NCBI GenBank assembly: GCA_023426265.1
Contig: JAFABA010000159.1
Coordinates: 1-29,098 of the forward strand
Length of the DNA stretch: 29,098 bases
DNA from: Bacillota bacterium
GTDB taxonomy: Bacteria > Bacillota > Clostridia > Christensenellales > CAG-138
Direction of reading: 5' to 3'
Shown here: positions 1 through 6,299 of the stretch, piece after piece
Layout of the letters: the number at the start of each line of letters is the position of its first letter
Numbering within the stretch: the stretch's first letter is position 1
Made by a program: the position numbers and the translations under genes
The notes under the pieces: generated by a model
Databases searched by the model: none
The model's input: the letters and a program-made list of their open reading frames with translations, nothing else
What the model was told of the DNA's origin: nothing

Positions 1-978
1 CGCGCCGCTTGCCACCTGGTTGGAGCCGCTCGCCACCTGCTCGGAGGATTGGCTGATCTGCGTGAGGGCGCCGTTGAGGGAGGCGAGGATGCGCTGGAGG
101 GAGGCTTTGATGGGCGCGAAATCGCCCACATAGTCTATGGCGACGTCAACCGTCATATCGCCCTCGGCAATGGTGCCCAGGACGTCGGAGATGTTGCCGA
201 TATAGGTGCGCAGGCTTTCGATGAGGGCGCGGGTGTTGTTGGCAAGCGAGCCGATTTCGTCACGGGACTGGTAGGCGATAGAGACGGAAAGGTTCCCGGC
301 TGCGAGCTCCTTTGTGGCGGTTTCAATCTCGAGTATGGGCCGAGTGATGCTGCGCACAATGTAGACGCACAGTATCACCGTGATGACGAGTGCCGCCGCC
401 GAGATTGCAAGAGCCTCGACCAGTCCGTTTTGTGCGGCAATCTTACTTTCCGTATAGAAACCGTCTGCCTCTATGGAAACATCGGTTCTGATTTCTTCCG
501 CAAGCCCCCGCGCTGTATCGGCTACGGGGATATAGTCTTCCAAAAACAGCTGCAGAGCTTCATCGTTTTTATTTGCTTCCAGCAGTGAGAGAATTTCTGT
601 CCGCAGCGGCCCGCCCTGCTGGGCGATGACGTTGTTGAGCTGGTCCAACTTGCCCTGATCCCCCAAAAGCACTTGGGCCAGCTTCTCCCGGGAGGCGGCG
701 TTGCTTTCAACCGATTGTGTGAGTTCTTCCAAATGCTTGCTTTGCTGCTGCTTGGTTGGCGCCGTAATTGCTTCGAGCACATACTTTTCCATTTCAGTGA
801 GGTTGCGCTCTACATTCTGCGCTTCGGCCGATGCAACGAAAGAATTGTCATGGAATGTAACGAGATCACCGGAGATCGTGTTCATGCTGATGATGGTCAG
901 CGCAACCACGATCAGAAACAGAACGATGACGATAAAAAACGTAACAATCAGTTTTTTGGATATGGATAAGTTTTTCAT
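1..978 (-). CDS. Methyl-accepting chemotaxis protein, N-terminal 326 residues (C-terminus beyond window)
   Basis: Chemoreceptor: a membrane protein that passes ligand state to a CheA/CheW array at the cell pole. The frame is open from an ATG at 978 (AAGGAG just upstream) to base 1. Visible: TM1 about residues 12-32; a helical periplasmic-side region about 33-185 that looks like a four-helix-bundle (4HB_MCP) sensor; TM2 about 188-209; HAMP about 210-262 (SITRPILEIE then LAAGNLSVSI); a second HAMP-like unit about 263-305 (IAEGDMTVDV); then the start of the signalling coiled coil (EQVASGSNQVASGA). The signalling tip is outside the window. It lies 35 nt downstream of cheW on the same strand and is probably co-transcribed. 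The ligand cannot be predicted. Confidence 0.95.
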   Translation of the reverse strand, partial: MKNLSISKKLIVTFFIVIVLFLIVVALTIISMNTISGDLVTFHDNSFVASAEAQNVERNLTEMEKYVLEAITAPTKQQQSKHLEELTQSVESNAASREKLAQVLLGDQGKLDQLNNVIAQQGGPLRTEILSLLEANKNDEALQLFLEDYIPVADTARGLAEEIRTDVSIEADGFYTESKIAAQNGLVEALAISAAALVITVILCVYIVRSITRPILEIETATKELAAGNLSVSIAYQSRDEIGSLANNTRALIESLRTYIGNISDVLGTIAEGDMTVDVAIDYVGDFAPIKASLQRILASLNGALTQISQSSEQVASGSNQVASGA

Positions 979-1013
979 GCGATACTCCTTTATATTTAGT
1001 GCAGTTATGATCG

Positions 1014-1487
1014 TTATCGGGTCTGTTCCGCGGCAAGCAGCTTTTCGGTATCCAGCAGCAGCTTGACCTGCCCGTCCGCTTTACCGATACCTTTGATGTA
1101 TCCCCCCGCTCCGGCGCTCTGTTCGGGCGGCGGGACAATATCGTCCGGCTCAATGCGCAGCACCTCCGTCACCTGGTCCACAATCAGCCCGGCCGTGTGA
1201 ACCTTGGTGTTCAGGACAATGACGCAGGTGCGGTCCGTATATTCTTTCGGCTGCTTGCAGAATTTGAGCCGCATGTCGATGACGGGGATGATCTTACCCC
1301 GCAGGTTGATAACACCCTTGATGTATGCGGGCGTTTCGGGCAGCTGCGCAATGGGCTGTATGCCTACAATCTCCTTTACGTACCCGATTTCCACCCCCAG
1401 CGATTCGCCGTCCACAAGAAAGGTCAAATATCTTCCCCGCTGGGTACCTTCCCAATCTTCGTGCAAGGTTTCCTGTTCAACTCCCAT
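1014..1487 (-). CDS. cheW: Chemotaxis coupling protein CheW
   Basis: Adaptor linking chemoreceptors to the kinase CheA. The 157-aa length is typical. Family-type sequence is clear: YLTFLVDGESLGVEI near the N-terminus, VKEIVGIQPIAQLPETP, then IKGVINLRGKIIPVIDMR (the conserved receptor/CheA-binding segment), followed by TCVIVLNT and VDQVTEVLRI. The start at 1487 is chosen because GGGAGGAAAT lies at the right distance; an upstream ATG overlapping it is in another frame. First gene of a cheW-MCP pair on the minus strand. No cheA, cheY or cheB/R is present here, so this looks like an accessory receptor module feeding a central pathway. Its upstream region meets the left arm of an inverted repeat at 1613-1632. 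Confidence 0.96.
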   Translation of the reverse strand: MGVEQETLHEDWEGTQRGRYLTFLVDGESLGVEIGYVKEIVGIQPIAQLPETPAYIKGVINLRGKIIPVIDMRLKFCKQPKEYTDRTCVIVLNTKVHTAGLIVDQVTEVLRIEPDDIVPPPEQSAGAGGYIKGIGKADGQVKLLLDTEKLLAAEQTR

Positions 1488-1581
1488 TCCATTTCCTCCC
1501 TAATTATGTATTTGAAAATTCGATGCGGTGTGATGACGCACTGTTTTGGCTCATAAAGGCATAATTCCGAATGGATGTAAG

Positions 1582-1608
1582 TTATCGGAAATGCTTGTAG
1601 TTTATATA
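1582..1608 (-). promoter_or_regulatory. Candidate sigma-D (sigma-28) promoter for cheW-MCP
   Basis: Read on the minus strand: TATA (1605-1608), 15 nt, TCCGATAA (1582-1589). The motility sigma factor consensus is TAAA-N15-GCCGATAA, so this matches 3 of 4 and 7 of 8 positions at exact spacing. It lies about 95 nt upstream of cheW and just outside the inverted repeat, so it would not move on inversion. Function is inferred. Confidence 0.45.
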
Positions 1609-1612
1609 ACAA

Positions 1613-1632
1613 ATTTATTATTATGTTGCATT
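1613..1632 (+). repeat. Left inverted-repeat arm (IRL) of the recombinase cassette
   Basis: Reads ATTTATTATTATGTTGCATT on the plus strand and is the exact reverse complement of 2464-2483. The bases on the outer side do not match beyond the 20 bp, so both boundaries are sharp. Likely the recombinase crossover site. Confidence 0.85.
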
Positions 1633-1655
1633 AAATATGGAAGAAAACAGGAGAT

Positions 1656-1682
1656 ATTATAAGATAGAATGAGATAATTCAA
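1656..1682 (-). promoter_or_regulatory. Candidate outward sigma-A promoter inside the invertible segment, facing cheW
   Basis: Read on the minus strand: TTGAAT (1677-1682), 15 nt, TATAAT (1656-1661). The -10 is perfect and the -35 matches 4 of 6, but the spacing is two bases shorter than optimal. It lies inside the inverted repeats and points left out of the segment toward cheW-MCP. Inversion would turn it to face the terminator at 2613-2638. Confidence 0.4.
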
Positions 1683-1687
1683 ATTAA

Positions 1688-1716
1688 TTGTTTTTTATTG
1701 TGCAGTTTAGTATAAT
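1688..1716 (+). promoter_or_regulatory. Candidate promoter of the recombinase gene
   Basis: TTGTTT (1688-1693), 17 nt, TATAAT (1711-1716). The -10 is perfect and the -35 weak, about 45 nt upstream of the chosen start codon. It lies inside the inverted repeats, so it would move with the gene. Confidence 0.45.
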
Positions 1717-1762
1717 TCTTTTTAGTGAATATTTGCATAAAACGTATCTTTGGAGGGATAAC

Positions 1763-2323
1763 ATGACGGTACAACCCATTCGCGATAAAAAGAAGATCAA
1801 GCAGATGTATGTGTATCTTGCGGGATATGAACCAAAGTACGCGGTGCTGTTCAAGTTCGGCATCAATACGGGGCTGCGCATCAGCGACATTATTCCTCTA
1901 AAAGTGAAACAAATCTGCCTGGACTCCATGCAATTCCGCGAATATCTGACCATAACGGAACAAAAGACAGGAAAAGAAAAACGTATCAAATTGAATGAAA
2001 CGCTGCGCAAATGCCTTTCAGAGTATATCAAGACATATGAGTTGACGCGCGACGACTATCTGTTTTACAGCCGAAAAGGCGGGCATGTTGGCCGGATACA
2101 GGTATATAAGGTGCTGACAGACGCCGCTCAGGCGCTGGGGATTGAGAACTTTGGCACCCACAGCCTCCGCAAGACATGGGGGTATTGGACTTATCAAATC
2201 TCCAAATACAATATTGGGCTGATTATGGATACGTTCAACCACAGTTCCCCGGCCGTTACGCTGCGGTATATCGGCATTACGCAGGACCAGAAAGACGAAC
2301 TTTATTCCATGGTTCAGCTGTAA
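1763..2323 (+). CDS. Tyrosine recombinase (phage-integrase family), catalytic domain only
   Basis: Site-specific DNA strand exchange through a 3'-phosphotyrosine intermediate. The 186-aa protein is essentially a catalytic domain. Expected catalytic residues are visible: Arg39 (TGLRISD), Lys68 in the beta-hairpin (EQKTGKEKR), His133-x-x-Arg136 (THSLRKT), His160 (FNHSS) and Tyr169 (TLRYIGI). There is no room for a full SAM-like core-binding domain, as in small FimB/FimE-like invertases. I start at 1763 because GGAGG sits 6 nt upstream; a longer reading from 1688 would translate the AT-rich promoter. It is flanked by a perfect 20-bp inverted repeat and followed by its own terminator. The AT-rich flanks, unlike the neighbours, suggest acquisition. 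The substrate is inferred to be the flanking repeat. Confidence 0.93.
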   Translation: MTVQPIRDKKKIKQMYVYLAGYEPKYAVLFKFGINTGLRISDIIPLKVKQICLDSMQFREYLTITEQKTGKEKRIKLNETLRKCLSEYIKTYELTRDDYLFYSRKGGHVGRIQVYKVLTDAAQALGIENFGTHSLRKTWGYWTYQISKYNIGLIMDTFNHSSPAVTLRYIGITQDQKDELYSMVQL

Positions 2324-2351
2324 TTCTTAAATATTCATTGAAGAGAACTTG

Positions 2352-2376
2352 GCCCGCTTTCTAGCGGGCTTTATTT
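2352..2376 (+). terminator. Rho-independent terminator of the recombinase gene
   Basis: GCCCGC (2352-2357), 6-nt loop, GCGGGC (2364-2369), then TTTATTT. It lies 29 nt after the recombinase stop codon and inside the inverted repeats, insulating the cassette. Confidence 0.85.
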
Positions 2377-2447
2377 CGCCCATTAAAATCCAGAAAAGGC
2401 TAATGTTACACATGGAAATGTCGAAATATAGCGTAAGATGCCGTAGT

Positions 2448-2476
2448 TTGCTTTCTTTTAGCGAATGCAACATAAT
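2448..2476 (+). promoter_or_regulatory. Weak promoter-like sequence spanning the right inverted-repeat arm
   Basis: TTGCTT (2448-2453), 17 nt, CATAAT (2471-2476). The -10 matches 5 of 6 and lies within the repeat arm itself, while the -35 matches only 3 of 6 and lies inside the segment. At the left arm the equivalent -35 position reads GTTTTC. Inversion would exchange these two -35 contexts next to cheW. Weak evidence. Confidence 0.25.
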
Positions 2477-2483
2477 AATAAAT
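2464..2483 (-). repeat. Right inverted-repeat arm (IRR) of the recombinase cassette
   Basis: Exact 20-bp reverse complement of 1613-1632. It lies 88 bp downstream of the recombinase terminator. A second, shorter inverted pair (TGAATATTT 1726-1734 and AAATATTCA 2329-2337) is nested inside and could be chance. Confidence 0.85.
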
Positions 2484-2612
2484 GTGATAGATTGGTTGCA
2501 CCGGCATCTGTTGGGAATGAACGGATTCGCTGTATCAGACTCCAGGCAGTCGATTCGGTTTATTCCATATATGACTATCCTGTGGGGAATAGAGTGAAAT
2601 AGATGCAAAAAT
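2484..2612. other. Non-coding stretch right of the invertible segment
   Basis: No convincing gene: short open frames here lack ribosome binding sites and overlap the recombinase terminator or the DUF2500 terminator. It separates the right repeat arm from the terminator hairpin at 2613-2638. Confidence 0.5.
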
Positions 2613-2638
2613 GGGGGAGCTGTAATTACAGCTCCCCC
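2605..2638 (-). terminator. Terminator of the DUF2500 gene: perfect 26-bp palindrome
   Basis: GGGGGAGCTGTAA and its exact complement form a gap-free 26-bp palindrome (2613-2638). On the minus strand it is followed by ATTTTTGC, so it terminates the gene ending at 2672. In the plus direction there is no T-tract. Confidence 0.8.
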
Positions 2639-2671
2639 GCGCGTTGCTATAGGACGGTATGGCACGCTGCG

Positions 2672-3064
2672 TTACCGCTGGCGCTCAAACCCCAGGTACC
2701 GCGTCCCCTGGAATGTCAGCTTCCCGGCGTCGCCTTCCACAAGCAGCCCATACTCCGTATCGCGCACGGCAAATTCCATGCGGTCCCCGCTTTCCACCTG
2801 AAAAGTCACATAATAGATGGTGGAGGATGTGGTATGGCTCATCGTGTTCATATCATGATGATGATGGTAGCTGACGTCTGCGCGTTTGGCGACGACGGTG
2901 GAAGAAACGGACAAAACGGGTGAGTCGTTGTTCCGCTTCCACTGCCTTGCGCCCTTAACGCTCCGCCCGATGATGATGCCAAATACGAATAGGAACCCGA
3001 TTACAATAATAAACGGAATGACGGAAAACATGATATTCATGCCGCCGAACGGGTAAAATTCCAT
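2672..3064 (-). CDS. DUF2500-family membrane-anchored protein
   Basis: Function unknown. The 130-aa reading starts at 3064, where AAGGAG precedes the ATG; an in-frame extension to 3109 lacks a ribosome binding site. There is one hydrophobic segment at residues 11-33, so the rest should lie on one side of the membrane. The C-terminal half carries the family pattern as I know it from E. coli YhhM-like proteins: VVAKR near 57-61, YYVTF 84-88, EFAV near 97-100, then YGLLVEGDAGKLTFQGTR and LGFER at the end. A natural four-histidine run lies at 67-70, inside the region that varies between relatives. It shares strand with the next gene upstream but is probably a separate unit ending at the 2613-2638 palindrome. 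Confidence 0.85.
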   Translation of the reverse strand: MEFYPFGGMNIMFSVIPFIIVIGFLFVFGIIIGRSVKGARQWKRNNDSPVLSVSSTVVAKRADVSYHHHHDMNTMSHTTSSTIYYVTFQVESGDRMEFAVRDTEYGLLVEGDAGKLTFQGTRYLGFERQR

Positions 3065-3169
3065 TTGAGCGCTCCTTATCCTGCACGCCACATGAAAATG
3101 GCGTTTCAAGCATTCTAACTAACCCCTCCACTATACCGTAAGAATATATGGCCTGTAAAGAATGGCGAA

Positions 3170-3673
3170 TTACTCAATATGCCCCGTTAGCTGCGCAATA
3201 CTCGCGTAAAGTTCCCGCAGCTCTTGCCGGCTGACAAGGAAGGGATTGTGGTCGTCGGTGAGGTACAGGGCCTCGTTTCCGATTGCCAGATCGCGGATGC
3301 CGACTTCGCCCTTGTTGCTGATCAGGTAAGAATACTGCCGCAGTTTCCCGGAGCTGTCCTGCCCCTCAAGATATATCATGAAAAATATATCTCCGCTGGA
3401 GCCGCTTAGGAACAATTTCCTGTAATACGTTGGCGCGGTGATGAGGTCAACGATCTGCTGTTTGGTTTCCTCATCTGCCTTGACCGATACGGGCAGGTTA
3501 TCTACTTGCTCAAACGGCTTCCATACCTCCAGGCTGGTGATACGGACGTTTTGCTGCAATTCTTCGGAAAACGAAAGCGAGGACAGCCAGCGGTAGCCGC
3601 CTGCCGCGGCCAATATCAGGACGATGCAGGCCAGTACGAACCAGAGCGCTGCAGCAGGTTTTTTCTGTCTCAT
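3170..3673 (-). CDS. Hypothetical membrane-anchored protein
   Basis: I do not recognise a family. The 167-aa product begins MRQKKPAAALW and has one hydrophobic segment at about residues 9-26 with positive residues before it, so it is probably an N-terminally anchored extracytoplasmic protein. There is no lipobox cysteine at a suitable position. The rest is a mixed alpha/beta soluble domain of about 140 residues with no cysteines. Start at 3673 is supported by AAGGAAG upstream. It is 105 nt upstream of the DUF2500 gene on the same strand. It faces away from ku, and the two share a 124-bp upstream region. Confidence 0.8.
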   Translation of the reverse strand: MRQKKPAAALWFVLACIVLILAAAGGYRWLSSLSFSEELQQNVRITSLEVWKPFEQVDNLPVSVKADEETKQQIVDLITAPTYYRKLFLSGSSGDIFFMIYLEGQDSSGKLRQYSYLISNKGEVGIRDLAIGNEALYLTDDHNPFLVSRQELRELYASIAQLTGHIE

Positions 3674-3797
3674 GCCATCTTCCTTTCAAGTGTCTTTCTT
3701 TATAAATATACCATATCCAGGAAGATGTTGCACGGGTGAACCATAACGCATGTTTCCTCTTGTGATCGGCAAACTAAAGGGAAAAGGAGGGGTTGCG

Positions 3798-4640
3798 ATG
3801 CAAACGGTATGGAAAGGCGCCATCAGCTTCGGGCTATTAAATGTCCCGGTCAAAATGGGTTCCGCCACGCAGAAGGAGAACATCAGCTTCCGGCAACTGC
3901 ACAAGGCGTGCAACACGCCCGTCAACCAAAAGCGGTTCTGCAGCAAATGCAACAAGGAAGTGGCATATGAGGATATCGTGAAGGGCTTTGAGTATGAGCC
4001 GGGCAAATTTGTGCTGGTGACCAACGACGAACTTGATGCGCTGCCCATCAAAAGCGCGAAATACATGGACATTGTGGATTTCATTCATATTGGTGAGGTG
4101 GACCCGGTCTACTTTGACAAGACGTATTACCTCTGGCCGGAAAAAGGCGGCGAAAAAGCCTATCTTATTTTGCGGGAGGCCATGCGCCAGACGGGGCGGG
4201 TGGCGGTCGCCAAGGTAACCTTGCGGGAGAAGGAACACCTGTGCCTGATACGCCTCATCGGGGATACCATATCCGTCGCCATGATGTATTTTCAGGATGA
4301 AATACGCGATACCGCGGAGCTTGGCATCGCGCAGCTAAGCGATGCGGTGAAGGTCCGGCCCGAGGAAATGGATATGGCGATACAGCTGGTGCAGAACCTC
4401 ACGGCGGAGTTTCAACCTGAAAAGTACCACGACGCTTACCGCGAGGAACTCTTAAAGCTCATCCGCGCCAAGGTGGAGGGCAAACAGGTGGTGGAGCCGG
4501 AATCCGTGGAAGTGCCGGCGGGCAATGTCGTGGATTTGATGGAACGCCTGCGGCAGAGCGTGGAGGCCACGAAGGCCAAGAACGAGCAGCCCGTATCAAA
4601 AGAGAAGAAGCCGAGGAAGCGGAAAGTGGCGGGAGGTTAA
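3798..4640 (+). CDS. ku: Bacterial Ku, non-homologous end-joining DNA end-binding protein
   Basis: Homodimeric ring that threads onto DNA double-strand ends and recruits LigD. The 280-aa product starts at the ATG at 3798 behind AGGAGGGG; an upstream in-frame ATG at 3750 has no site. Typical features: WKGAISFGLLNVPVKM at the N-terminus, LHKACNTPV followed by CSKCNKEV (Cys38, Cys48, Cys51), IVKGFEYEPGKFV, then the core beta-barrel region to about residue 235. The last 25 residues are lysine-rich (KKPRKRK), as in many Ku proteins with a DNA-contacting C-terminal tail. It converges on a LigD-type polymerase gene. In B. subtilis the equivalent pair is spore-expressed, which would fit the spoVT nearby, but no forespore promoter could be identified here. 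Confidence 0.96.
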   Translation: MQTVWKGAISFGLLNVPVKMGSATQKENISFRQLHKACNTPVNQKRFCSKCNKEVAYEDIVKGFEYEPGKFVLVTNDELDALPIKSAKYMDIVDFIHIGEVDPVYFDKTYYLWPEKGGEKAYLILREAMRQTGRVAVAKVTLREKEHLCLIRLIGDTISVAMMYFQDEIRDTAELGIAQLSDAVKVRPEEMDMAIQLVQNLTAEFQPEKYHDAYREELLKLIRAKVEGKQVVEPESVEVPAGNVVDLMERLRQSVEATKAKNEQPVSKEKKPRKRKVAGG

Positions 4641-4669
4641 AGGGTTGCCAGTACCTTTTTAAAAATTAT

Positions 4670-4735
4670 GGGTTCTTAGGTCGTTACGACCCTAAGCGGA
4701 GGTTTGGAGGCAGAGCCTCCAATATATCTTTGTCG
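4670..4735 (+). repeat. Interspersed hairpin repeat, copy 1
   Basis: Two modules between the convergent ku and polymerase genes. Module A is GGGTTCTTA plus a hairpin (GGTCG-TTA-CGACC core) followed by GCGGAGGTTTGGAGG. Module B is the hairpin GGAGGC-AGA-GCCTCC followed by AATATATCTTTGTCG. Module A recurs on the minus strand at 24164-24221 with about 80% identity, and a module-B-like hairpin ending in TTTGTCG recurs at 24290-24330. The hairpins may also stop convergent transcription. Confidence 0.7.
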
Positions 4736-4744
4736 TTTTGCTTG

Positions 4745-5632
4745 TTAAAGTTCCGGCAGCGCTTGCCGCGTTGTATAAGCGGGCGCGAACAAATCGCCCG
4801 TTTCTTTTATGCGATGGGCGATGTTGCGGATATGGAATTGCTCCGGCGCTACGCCGCGCTCAAGCTCCGCCCAGGTCAGCGGGGTGGAAACGCTGGCGTT
4901 GGGCGTGGAACGGACGCTGTAGGGGGAGGGGAGGGTCTTGCCGCGCGCGTTCTGCACGGCGTCCAAATACACCTTGTTGCCCCGCTTTTTGATGATGCGT
5001 TCTGTGGTGAATAGATCCGGCCTTGTTTTTTCTATGGCTTTGCAGATGACGGTCAAAAACTTGCGCGCTTTTTCAAACGGCGCGGGCTGTATGGGTACTA
5101 CCACGTGCGCGCCCGTCTTGCCCGAGGTCTTGGGTATAGAAAACAGGCCGTACGCCTCCAAAGCGGACTTTACAAGCAAAGCACCCTCCACGGCGTGCAC
5201 AAAACCCGTGTTGCCGGAAGGGTCGATATCGAATATCGCGACATCCGGCTCGTCAAGATTTGGCACGCGGGAAAACCACGCGTGCGTTTCAAGACACGAA
5301 CGGTTGACCATGTACAATAGGCTCGGTGCGTCGTTGACCATGCACCAGTCCACAACTTTTTCTTTGGAAGGGATGCTGACGCCCGCTACCCAGTCGGGCG
5401 CGTCGTCCGGCCGCTGCTTTTGAAAAAACGTCTCCCCGTCCACGCCGTGCGGATAATGCAGCATGGAAAACGGGCGGTTTTTCAAATAGGGCAGTATGTA
5501 CGGGGCCATATTGAGGTAGTATTCGATCAGCTCCGCCTTGGTGGCGTTGATGGCAGGAAAATAGACTTTATCGAGGTTCGTAAGCCCAAGCTCGCGGCCT
5601 TCTATGGTAAAGCGTTCTTTTGTTGCTGCCAT
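4745..5632 (-). CDS. ligD: LigD-type NHEJ polymerase domain (archaeo-eukaryotic primase family), stand-alone
   Basis: End-joining polymerase/primase that fills gaps at Ku-bound ends with a preference for ribonucleotides. The 295-aa protein equals one complete PolDom. Motifs: YYLNMAPYILPYLKNRP at 38-54, FDIDPS with metal-binding Asp135 and Asp137, TSGKTGAHVVVP (169-180), YLDAVQN with Asp224, and SPYSVRSTPNASVSTPLTW. Start: ATG at 5632, one base after the stop of the upstream ligase reading frame, with GAGGTG before it; an in-frame extension to 6070 is just decayed ligase sequence. In B. subtilis LigD the ligase and polymerase are fused in this order; here they are split and the ligase part is broken. 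The symbol refers to the polymerase domain only. Confidence 0.93.
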   Translation of the reverse strand: MAATKERFTIEGRELGLTNLDKVYFPAINATKAELIEYYLNMAPYILPYLKNRPFSMLHYPHGVDGETFFQKQRPDDAPDWVAGVSIPSKEKVVDWCMVNDAPSLLYMVNRSCLETHAWFSRVPNLDEPDVAIFDIDPSGNTGFVHAVEGALLVKSALEAYGLFSIPKTSGKTGAHVVVPIQPAPFEKARKFLTVICKAIEKTRPDLFTTERIIKKRGNKVYLDAVQNARGKTLPSPYSVRSTPNASVSTPLTWAELERGVAPEQFHIRNIAHRIKETGDLFAPAYTTRQALPEL

Positions 5633-5633
5633 A

Positions 5634-6128
5634 TTACACCTCGGGCATTTTGATGATGGCGGGAGCGCGCATGACGCCCTCCTTGGTATATTCCGGAAAC
5701 CGTACGCGGATGGGCAGCAGGGGTTCCACCCAAACGGCGTCCTTTTCCGTGGCGGGAACGCTGAAAAACGGGCAGGGGCCGGGGATGGCCTGAAGGCAGG
5801 CATGGAGCCTGCGCCACTCTTTTTGTGTGGGGCCGGAGGAAACCCTGCCGGTATAGAGCAGCCTATTCTCCTCCCATATTCCCACCAGCAGGCAGCGCAT
5901 GCCGTCCGGCTTGGGTACATATCCTCCGATGACCCATCCATCTCACGCAGGCATTTGATTTTCTCCCACTCCGCGGAGCGCTCGTCGATCCGGTAGGGAC
6001 TGTTGATTTTCTTAGGCCAGGCACCGTACGCCGTCCCACTTGACCTGGAACAGCGTATCCGGGCCGTCATACGGGGCGTCGCTTATCATGAGCTCCATGG
6101 GGATGACGGGCCAATCTTCCGGCGTCAT
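5634..6128 (-). pseudogene. Decayed ATP-dependent DNA ligase (LigD ligase domain)
   Basis: Remains of a ligase that would seal end-joined breaks. AAGGAG and the ATG at 6128 are intact and lead into 38 codons ending in VKWDGVRCLA, which includes motif I (KxDGxR with the adenylated lysine), then a stop at 6012-6014. The sequence resumes directly, in another frame, with KKINSPYR and EWEKIK, which is motif V. A second frame change near 5935-5945 leads to VIGGYVPKPDG, TGRVSSG and the OB-fold end, stopping at 5634. Motifs III, IIIa and IV, about 170 residues in family members, are missing. A single lost base (GATTGG to GATGG) would explain the second shift. No catalytically competent ligase can be produced from this locus as given. 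An assembly collapse is the alternative explanation. Confidence 0.85.
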
Positions 6129-6237
6129 GCTGCGCTCCTTTGGCGTTATTCCTAGTTTGGGCGGATGGGGGGATTTTATGACTTGTATGCTTCGATTTGG
6201 GATGGACAAGAATTCAATGAATTTTTGGCGAAATCGC

Positions 6238-6266
6238 TTGAACAATGCACACTTTTCCCTTATCAT
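6238..6266 (+). promoter_or_regulatory. Sigma-A promoter of the M20/C39 gene pair
   Basis: TTGAAC (6238-6243), 17 nt, TATCAT (6261-6266): 4 of 6 and 5 of 6 matches at ideal spacing. It lies 34 nt upstream of the M20 peptidase start codon, giving a short leader. Confidence 0.6.
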
Positions 6267-6299
6267 ATATATCCTATAAGTATTTATCGGGAGTATAGC

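Larger units (their letters stand above)
1613..2483. other. Putative invertible DNA segment carrying its own tyrosine recombinase
   Basis: An 871-bp AT-rich segment bounded by a perfect 20-bp inverted repeat (1613-1632 and 2464-2483). It contains one gene, a complete tyrosine recombinase, with its own promoter and terminator. Inverted rather than direct flanking repeats indicate inversion rather than integration/excision. A promoter-like sequence inside the left end reads outward toward cheW. The architecture resembles phase-variation switches of the Fim or Cwp type, except that the recombinase lies inside the segment. Inversion is inferred. Confidence 0.65.

Noticed and set aside
1613..2483. 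Integrated mobile element with attL/attR
   Set aside because: The 20-bp repeats are inverted, not direct, and the segment has no cargo besides the recombinase. Inversion fits better than integration.
2349..2597. 82-aa plus-strand open frame right of the recombinase
   Set aside because: It starts inside the recombinase terminator stem, lacks a ribosome binding site and shows no recognisable protein features.
2327..2665. 112-aa minus-strand open frame across the cassette's right arm
   Set aside because: It spans two terminators and the inverted-repeat arm, has no ribosome binding site and its composition is unlike the real genes.
5633..6070. N-terminal extension making a 441-aa polymerase protein
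   Set aside because: The extra 146 codons are out-of-frame ligase remnants; only motif V (SPYR) is readable. The polymerase has its own start and ribosome binding site at 5632.
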